Shown here: positions 6,964 through 10,862 of the stretch, piece after piece
Numbering within the stretch: the first letter of the stretch is position 1
How the letters are laid out: each line of letters opens with the position of its first letter
Assembly: GCA_910586955.1 (NCBI GenBank)
Contig: CAJUMM010000084.1
Coordinates: 1 to 10,862, forward strand
Length of the DNA: 10,862 bases
Source of the DNA: an uncultured Lachnospiraceae bacterium
Lineage (GTDB): Bacteria > Bacillota > Clostridia > Lachnospirales > Lachnospiraceae
Reading direction: 5' to 3'
Notes under the pieces: generated by a model
The model's database searches: none
The model's input: only the letters and a program-made list of their open reading frames with translations
Told to the model about the DNA's origin: nothing
Position numbers and translations under genes: made by a program

Positions 6964-8094
6964 TTATATACTTTCACCGGAAAGCAACTCAGCAGAAGGA
7001 GACGCCAGCCGGGCCAGCTGTTCCAGAACGCTTCCTCCGCCTTCCAGGGAAATGCTGCCTACTTTATCGCAGATGCGCTCCAGGTATTCCAGCTCTTTCA
7101 GACGGTAGAGAATGCGGTTTTCTTCCATCAGCTTGGCTGTATTTAAGAGGCTTCTGGTGGAAGCCACCTCCTCCCTGCGCATAATCACGTTTGCCTGGGC
7201 TTTCTTTTCCGCCACCAGAACCGTATTCATAATCTCCCGGATCTCCCCAGGCAGAATTACGTCCTTGATTCCCACATCCAGAATTTCTACACAGTACTCC
7301 TCCTGCACCTCTTTCATCCGGCCGCTTAGAAATTGCCCGATCTCTTCCTTCCGGGCCAGAAGCTCATCCAGCCGGAATCCTCCCACATACTCTCTGGCTG
7401 CCAGCTGGACTCCGGTGTAGAGAAGCTTTGAGACATTTTCCGTCTTTGCCGCCAGTTCCAGAGGATTTTTGATCCGGTAGGTGCAGAGAATGTTCAGGCG
7501 GATGCCAACCTTATCGGCAGTCAGGATCTCCTGGCCGGAAATTTCCAGCTGCTGCACTTTGAGATTGTAAATTTTACAGGAAACCTCATGGGCATAGATC
7601 CAGTAATAGTATGTTCCGCAGCCCAGTTCCTTTTCATAGCGCCCGTCTATGTACAGAAGCCCCAGCTCTCCCTCTCCCACGCTGATTTTTTTGTAAAGGC
7701 GCACCGGGATCAGATGGCGGTACATCCCCGGGATCTGATCTTCGGACATTTCCCTGCCGGTCACGTCAATCAAGCGGATCTCGTTCTCTTCAAATACATT
7801 CCAGTAGAGAGCCTCCCCCTCCATAATTACCTGCCGGTAGATCCCGTCCGCCAGGTGGAGACCGATGCAGCTGTCGGGAATGCGCACCCGCACCACCCGC
7901 TTTGCAAATTCCGGAAGGCCCATAAGGATTTCCGTCGGTATTCCTTTGGTATCCACTTTACCTGTCATGGGAACTACCTTCAGCTCATAGCCCAGCCAGG
8001 AGGCAATGCGGTGCTTTCCCGCAAACAGCAGTCTCTCCAGCCGGCCGTTTTTCAAAAGATAGCCGCATTCCTGTTCTAAAATTTTATAAGTCAT
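6964..8094 (-). CDS. SPFH/slipin-family protein without membrane anchor, partner of RtcB
   Basis: A 376-residue protein with a Band-7/SPFH domain at about residues 140-300 (GLLYIDGRYEKELGCGTYYYW..., LTADKVGIRLNILCTYRI, LAAREYVGGFRLDELLARKE, VEILDVGIKDVILPGEIREI) followed by an alanine/glutamate-rich helix (VAEKKAQANVIMRREEVAST), the usual oligomerising coil. The N-terminal membrane helix of ordinary slipins is absent. Instead the N-terminal 140 residues contain two further copies of the first SPFH strand unit (about 11-47 and 78-115) preceding the one at 144-185. The start at 8094 (MTYKILEQ) has GGAGG 8 nt upstream; an open extension to 8235 has no such site and covers the RNA region's flank. 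Slipins are known neighbours of rtcB in many bacteria. A scaffolding role for RNA repair is inferred. Confidence 0.88.
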   Translation of the reverse strand: MTYKILEQECGYLLKNGRLERLLFAGKHRIASWLGYELKVVPMTGKVDTKGIPTEILMGLPEFAKRVVRVRIPDSCIGLHLADGIYRQVIMEGEALYWNVFEENEIRLIDVTGREMSEDQIPGMYRHLIPVRLYKKISVGEGELGLLYIDGRYEKELGCGTYYYWIYAHEVSCKIYNLKVQQLEISGQEILTADKVGIRLNILCTYRIKNPLELAAKTENVSKLLYTGVQLAAREYVGGFRLDELLARKEEIGQFLSGRMKEVQEEYCVEILDVGIKDVILPGEIREIMNTVLVAEKKAQANVIMRREEVASTRSLLNTAKLMEENRILYRLKELEYLERICDKVGSISLEGGGSVLEQLARLASPSAELLSGESI

Positions 8095-8310
8095 ATTCTT
8101 TCCCTCCATTTCTTTTTTAGGAAGTGCATCCGCCTTTCCCGCCGCCCAAACGGGGATAGTTTCTTTAGGAAGGGTTCCAAAGAGAGGACTTATAGAAAGC
8201 TGTCTCTTTGGTCTGCTCCCGATATCCGAAACCATACTGCCTTTGGACGGCTGCCGTTCCTTCCCTTCCGGGCATTTCCGGCTGGGAAAAGCAGGCTGCG
8301 TTCTTCCTCT

Positions 8311-8474
8311 TCTTTGTTGTTGGCACAGTTTACGCTGTGCAAAGCTACGATTGCTATACCACTTAGCTACCCGGCTCCTGTTAAGGATCTCTTTGGGGGA
8401 GGATTCGAACCTCCGAATATCGTTATCCCGGTTCCATCCGGCATGCCCTCGGCTTAGAAAGCCGCGGCACCGCC
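8311..8474 (-). ncRNA. Circularly permuted tRNA-like RNA (YrlA-type Y RNA candidate)
   Basis: Read on the minus strand, the region folds into a tRNA core in permuted order. The strand ACGAT (8419-8423), variable loop ATTC (8415-8418, ending in C48) and T-arm GGAGG-TTCGAAT-CCTCC (8398-8414) come first. A capped acceptor follows: CCC (8395-8397), inner hairpin TCCT-TAAC-AGGA (8376-8387), GGG (8370-8372). Then come TA (positions 8-9), D-arm GCTA-AGTGGTA-TAGC (8353-8367), A26 and ATCGT (8347-8351), which pairs fully with ACGAT. The tertiary-contact bases U8, A14, G15, G18, G19, U55, C56 and C48 are all in place. The open ends lie at the anticodon side, flanked by a long hairpin (8440-8474) and by GCACAG-CGTAAA-CTGTGC (8323-8340). 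Bacterial YrlA Y RNAs, which bind Ro60 and mimic tRNA, share this kind of design. The exact transcript ends and any processing are unknown. Confidence 0.75.
8440..8474 (-). ncRNA. 5' hairpin of the tRNA-like RNA with anticodon-like loop
   Basis: This is the first arm of the RNA. Pairing runs GGC (8472-8474) with GCC (8440-8442), a bulged G, GTGCC (8466-8470) with GGCAT (8443-8447), a small internal loop, and CGGCT (8460-8464) with AGCCG (8450-8454). The tip reads TTTCTAA if the last T-A pair opens, which is just like a 7-nt anticodon loop with TCT in the middle. Whether that likeness matters is unclear. Confidence 0.6.
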
Positions 8475-8514
8475 CAGGCCAAAGCCTGAGGCCCCAGGGA
8501 GGAAACCCATAGGT

Positions 8515-9747
8515 TTATCCCTTTACCACGCCTACAGTCCGCAGACGTTTCACGGGAATTACCAAATCTTTCTGATTGGCCATTACTTCATCAATATCCT
8601 TGTATGCAAAGCGGCTCTCTTCCGCCACATCGTCTTTGCGCCTTTTTCCCAGCACCACGCCCTGGTTTTTTAAGTCCACCATGACTTCTTCGCAGGTAAA
8701 GGCTGACATAGCCCCTTTCCTGGAGTAGGCCCGGCCTGCGCCGTGGGAGGAGGAGCAGAAGCTCTCCGGATTGCCAAGACCCATCACCACATAGCTATAG
8801 GAACCCATGGCCCCGGGAATCACCGTCAGCTCCCCGGAGCGTGCCCGGACGGCGCCTTTCCGGTGGACCCAGACATTCTTTCCGTAATGGTTCTCCAAGG
8901 CTGCGTAATTGTGGTGGCAGTTAATCTCATCCCGGTATTCCAAATTAAATTCCGTGTACTTTCCAATCCATTTCTCCAGGATGGCTTTCACGGCCAGCAT
9001 CATTTTCTCCCGGTTTTCCCTGGCAAATTCCATAGACAGATTCATCCACCGGAGATACTGTTGCCCCTCAGCCGTATCCACAGGAAGAAAGGCCAGCCGG
9101 TACGCATCCGGCACCCGGCTGTACCAGCGCCGGTTCAGATCCCGGGCTTTGGAGTGGAAATAGTCGCAGACGGACTTTCCAAAATGACGGCTCCCGGAGT
9201 GAAGCATCACGGACAGATATCCCTTATCATCCTCCTGCAGCTCAATAAAATGGTTTCCGCCGCCCAGGGTTCCAATCTGGAAATAGCCTGCCTCCAGCTG
9301 CCCCAGAAGTTCCGTGTCTTCCTCATAGAGGGACAGCTCTTCCATGGCCCTGTCCATGGTGTAGCAGGGCATGGGAGTCTTATGGTGAGCAAAGCCCACG
9401 GGAATATTCCGCAGGATATCCCCCACAATCCCCTGAATCAGATTTCCGTTTTCCGTCATGGTCTCTTTCAAAGCCTGCACCGGGATATTGGTTCCTATGT
9501 AAGCCATGCCGCAGCCGATATCCACGCCCACTGCATTGGGAATCACCGTATCCTTAGCGGCAATCACCCCACCGATGGGCATCCCCATCCCCGCATGGGT
9601 ATCCGGCATCAGGCACACCCATTGATGAAGAAAAGGAAGCTCCATCAGATGTTCCGCCTGTTCCATACAAGTCTTCTCCAGATCCGTCTCCTTTCCAAGC
9701 CAGACTTTTAAGGGATAGTTCCCTTTTTCCGTTTCCTTTATAAACAT
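8515..9747 (-). CDS. rtcB: RNA-splicing ligase RtcB
   Basis: A 410-residue 3'-5' RNA ligase that joins RNA 2',3'-cyclic phosphate (or 3'-phosphate) ends to 5'-OH ends using GTP and Mn2+; it heals tRNAs and rRNA cut by ribonucleases. All signature motifs are present: C79 in VDIGCGM, H166 in GGGNHF, H183 in LHSGSRHFG, the CHHNY histidines at 278-279, and the guanylylated H335 in SSSHGAGR. Length matches the E. coli enzyme (408). The start at 9747 (MFIKETEK) follows AGGTGA about 5-7 nt upstream; an ATG at 9768 has no ribosome site. No RtcA cyclase or Archease gene is seen. The tRNA-like RNA and slipin gene lie directly downstream, and a WYL regulator gene diverges upstream. Confidence 0.97.
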   Translation of the reverse strand: MFIKETEKGNYPLKVWLGKETDLEKTCMEQAEHLMELPFLHQWVCLMPDTHAGMGMPIGGVIAAKDTVIPNAVGVDIGCGMAYIGTNIPVQALKETMTENGNLIQGIVGDILRNIPVGFAHHKTPMPCYTMDRAMEELSLYEEDTELLGQLEAGYFQIGTLGGGNHFIELQEDDKGYLSVMLHSGSRHFGKSVCDYFHSKARDLNRRWYSRVPDAYRLAFLPVDTAEGQQYLRWMNLSMEFARENREKMMLAVKAILEKWIGKYTEFNLEYRDEINCHHNYAALENHYGKNVWVHRKGAVRARSGELTVIPGAMGSYSYVVMGLGNPESFCSSSHGAGRAYSRKGAMSAFTCEEVMVDLKNQGVVLGKRRKDDVAEESRFAYKDIDEVMANQKDLVIPVKRLRTVGVVKG

Positions 9748-9778
9748 ACAATCACCTGTCTTTCTCATTCACGATATC

Positions 9779-9807
9779 CGGCACCCGTCCGGGTTTTGGA
9801 AGTGCCG
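9779..9807 (-). promoter_or_regulatory. Hairpin in the rtcB 5' leader
   Basis: On the minus strand CGGCAC (9802-9807) pairs with GTGCCG (9779-9784), with an inner ACCC-GGAC-GGGT helix on the 3' side of the loop. It sits between the predicted transcription start (near 9825) and the ribosome site of rtcB. It could tune translation or mRNA stability; it is not followed by a T run, so it is not an intrinsic terminator. Confidence 0.45.
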
Positions 9808-9831
9808 CTTTTTGTTCCTCTTGACACTCTC

Positions 9832-9837
9832 ATTATA
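9832..9837 (-). promoter_or_regulatory. rtcB promoter -10 box
   Basis: A perfect TATAAT on the minus strand would start transcription near 9825, leaving a leader of about 80 nt before rtcB. At the 17-bp position upstream the sequence is TGATCC, which is not a -35 box. A strong -10 with no -35 suggests that an activator is needed. Confidence 0.55.
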
Positions 9838-9867
9838 TGGAAAAAGAAGGCCGGGATCATGTAAAAA

Positions 9868-9880
9868 AAGTTGCGAACTT
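9868..9880. promoter_or_regulatory. Palindrome between the divergent promoters, possible operator
   Basis: AAGTTGCGAACTT is an inverted repeat with 5-bp arms and a 3-bp centre. It lies about 31 bp upstream of the rtcB -10 box and about 39 bp upstream of the -10 box facing the WYL gene, the place for a shared operator. A seven-A run beside it makes it look on the minus strand like a weak terminator hairpin, but the stem is short and AT-rich. Binding by the WYL protein is only a guess. Confidence 0.35.
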
Positions 9881-9918
9881 GCAGGAAATCCATTAAAATT
9901 GCTATAAAACATGGTACT

Positions 9919-9924
9919 TATAAT
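9919..9924 (+). promoter_or_regulatory. -10 box for the structured RNA and WYL gene
   Basis: A perfect TATAAT on the plus strand places the transcription start at about 9930-9932, exactly where the long paired stem of the RNA begins. No clear -35 is found at 16-18 bp (a TTGCTA is only 14 bp away). As with rtcB, activation may be needed. Confidence 0.55.
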
Positions 9925-9928
9925 GAAA

Positions 9929-10088
9929 CGGACGCCCTATGGAGGCCCCTTTCCCTGAAGGGACCCTCTGGAGACGCCGGCACTTAACGAATGGGAGCCT
10001 TTTGGGCGAACCATGAGTTTAGTACCGCTGCGTCGGAGGGGAGCGAAAGCGTGTCCCGGCAGGGAAAGGGGCCTCCATGGGGCGTCCG
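9929..10088 (+). ncRNA. Rod-like structured RNA closed by a 29-bp stem
   Basis: The arms 9929-9957 and 10060-10088 are complementary over 29 bases with a single T-G wobble. The pairing continues inwards: GGGAC (9960-9964) with GTCCC (10053-10057), CCTC (9965-9968) with GAGG (10036-10039), GACGC (9973-9977) with GCGTC (10030-10034), CGG with CCG, ACT with AGT, ATGG (9991-9994) with CCAT (10011-10014), and GCC with GGC at the tip. A GCGAAAGC GNRA-type loop is at 10043-10050. The wobble is U-G on the plus strand but A-C on the minus, and the -10 box faces plus, so plus is the RNA strand. It may be a stand-alone RNA or the leader of the WYL gene 33 nt downstream; no T-run terminator follows. I cannot assign a known family; large Clostridial RNAs such as the raiA motif should be tested. 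Confidence 0.65.
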
Positions 10089-10121
10089 GATAGCTATTTA
10101 TTTATATAGGAGAACCAAATC

Positions 10122-10862
10122 ATGTCAGACTTCCAAGAACTGATCAAAAATTTCGAGCGCATCCGGGATTACATGCGCCAGTTCTTTCTCTACGGCTTTA
10201 AGGTCCGGGGAGAATACGGGGAAAAGAGCGGCCGGACCTACGACAACGAGCGGCGCCGGATTGAAAACTATCTCTCCGGCTATATCCGCACAGATTACAC
10301 AGCCCGGGGGAAACAGGTCTCCGTCCATATGAACAGCAAGAAGCTTAACAGCAATCCCCTCTATGCCGCCTGGAAGGCCAAGAGCTTCACGGACAACGAT
10401 CTTCTGCTTCACTTTTTCCTTCTGGACCTTTTGTATGACGGCCGCTCCCGTTCCGTAGCGGAACTCCTGGACGAAATTGCGGCCCGCTTTGGAGTCCTTC
10501 CGGACTCCCAGACCCTGCGGAACAAATGCAGGGAGTATGAACGCCTTGGGGCATTCCGGTCGGAAAAGGAAGGGAAGACTCTCCGCTACCGTCTGGCACC
10601 TCCCCTTCTGTTTGAAAAATCTTCCTCTTATCCGGACTTGCTGGAGGCCGTAAAATTCTGTTCGGAAGCCATGCCTTTTGGCTTTGCCGGAAGCACTATC
10701 CTGGACCGGGAATTTCTGGAAAACAATAGCTTCTGCTGGAAACACTATTTTCTGGTACATACCCTGGAAGATCAGGTACTTCTGTCCATCCTTCCGGCCA
10801 TCCGGGAGGGACGGCGGATCCGCTTTGAAAACCACAGCAGCCGTTCCGGGAACCGCTCCCAG
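10122..10862 (+). CDS. WYL domain-family transcriptional regulator (partial)
   Basis: The first 247 residues of a protein that runs off the right edge. The start MSDFQELIKNFERIRDYMRQ follows AGGAG at 9 nt. The N-terminal part (residues about 1-75, with a TYDNERRRIENYL segment) and a winged-helix-like part (about 90-165, LLLHFFLLDLLYDGRSRSVAEL to CREYERLGAFRSEKEGKTLRY) match the layout of WYL-domain proteins common in Lachnospiraceae; the WYL fold itself would begin near residue 205 (CWKHYFLVHTLEDQVLLSIL) and continue outside. WYL domains often bind nucleic acids or nucleotides and control DNA-damage and defence genes. Its divergence from rtcB suggests it regulates the RNA-repair cassette, the role that RtcR plays in proteobacteria. 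This is inference. Confidence 0.8.
   Translation, partial: MSDFQELIKNFERIRDYMRQFFLYGFKVRGEYGEKSGRTYDNERRRIENYLSGYIRTDYTARGKQVSVHMNSKKLNSNPLYAAWKAKSFTDNDLLLHFFLLDLLYDGRSRSVAELLDEIAARFGVLPDSQTLRNKCREYERLGAFRSEKEGKTLRYRLAPPLLFEKSSSYPDLLEAVKFCSEAMPFGFAGSTILDREFLENNSFCWKHYFLVHTLEDQVLLSILPAIREGRRIRFENHSSRSGNRSQ

Noticed and set aside
7588..8079. Open frame of 163 codons on the plus strand opposite the slipin gene
   Set aside because: Antisense to a clear SPFH gene, no ribosome site, no recognisable features.
8095..8235. 47-residue N-terminal extension of the slipin ORF
   Set aside because: The extension has no ribosome site and does not resemble the family; the ATG at 8094 has GGAGG at ideal distance. 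The 8095-8310 stretch shows only weak hairpins and no gene.
8398..8484. Ordinary tRNA-Arg (TCT) gene on the minus strand
   Set aside because: The T-arm and an anticodon-like loop suggest it, but there is no proper D-arm or positions 8-9, the acceptor has a mismatch, the variable region is very long and CCA is missing. The permuted fold explains the bases much better.
8743..9711. Open frame of 322 codons on the plus strand opposite rtcB
   Set aside because: Lies fully antisense to a gene with all RtcB motifs; its product is rich in H, P and Q without domain-like pattern, and there is no ribosome site.
9868..9880. Intrinsic terminator on the minus strand (AAGTTCGCAACTT followed by T run)
   Set aside because: The stem is only five bp and AT-rich, and no gene precedes it on that strand; an operator palindrome is more plausible.
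10125..10835. Open frame of 236 codons on the minus strand opposite the WYL gene
   Set aside because: The plus-strand frame has a ribosome site and a recognisable WYL-type sequence; the antisense product resembles no family and its frame is a by-product of GC-rich codons.
1..10862. CRISPR array, prophage, insertion sequence or integrase
   Set aside because: No regular spaced repeats, transposase or integrase motifs, or phage-type genes are visible in the window.

Overview
The window looks like a chromosomal segment from a Gram-positive gut-type Clostridia, most likely Lachnospiraceae (Bacillota). The protein families (a WYL regulator with a characteristic N-terminus, a 66-residue XRE regulator paired with a membrane protein, an AraC-GNAT fusion), the strong GGAGG ribosome-binding sites, the sigma-A type promoters and the moderate GC content all fit. 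This placement is inference from family resemblance, not a database result. Nearly everything is on the minus strand; only the last gene and a structured RNA before it read on the plus strand.

Layout from left to right. (1) 1-347: N-terminal part of an OmpR-type response regulator running off the left edge, with an 11-bp-spaced direct repeat upstream of its -10. (2) 471-2037: a small XRE regulator and a five-helix membrane protein with a large outer domain, transcribed from a strong promoter whose -35 overlaps a perfect 16-bp palindrome. (3) 2183-6265: a tightly packed or overlapping set read right to left: AraC-GNAT fusion, MATE exporter, histidine phosphatase, O6-alkylguanine-DNA alkyltransferase, and AlkD-type glycosylase, i.e. 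export plus alkylation repair under one regulator. (4) 6335-6858: the scar of a deleted two-component/ABC-transporter operon. Its promoter remains, followed by a 22-codon ORF that seems to join a response-regulator start to an ABC ATPase end, then an internally shortened permease. (5) 6964-10862: an RNA-repair cassette of rtcB, an intergenic structured RNA, and a soluble SPFH/slipin protein on the minus strand, with a divergent WYL-domain regulator gene on the plus strand.

The most striking feature is the RNA between rtcB and the slipin gene. On the minus strand it holds a complete tRNA core (T-arm, capped acceptor, D-arm, position 26, 5-bp anticodon stem, 4-nt variable loop with C48), but in circularly permuted order: the T-arm comes before the D-arm, and the open ends lie where the anticodon would be. 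This resembles the tRNA-mimicking bacterial Y RNAs (YrlA), yet no Ro60/Rsr gene is visible here. The divergent WYL gene is preceded by a second, unrelated structured RNA: a rod-like fold of about 160 nt closed by a 29-bp stem whose start lies just after a perfect TATAAT. RtcB rejoins broken RNAs, SPFH proteins often scaffold complexes and WYL domains often sense nucleic-acid ligands, so the cassette is best read as a regulated response to RNA damage with a tRNA-like RNA as substrate, tether, decoy or signal. That last step is inference.
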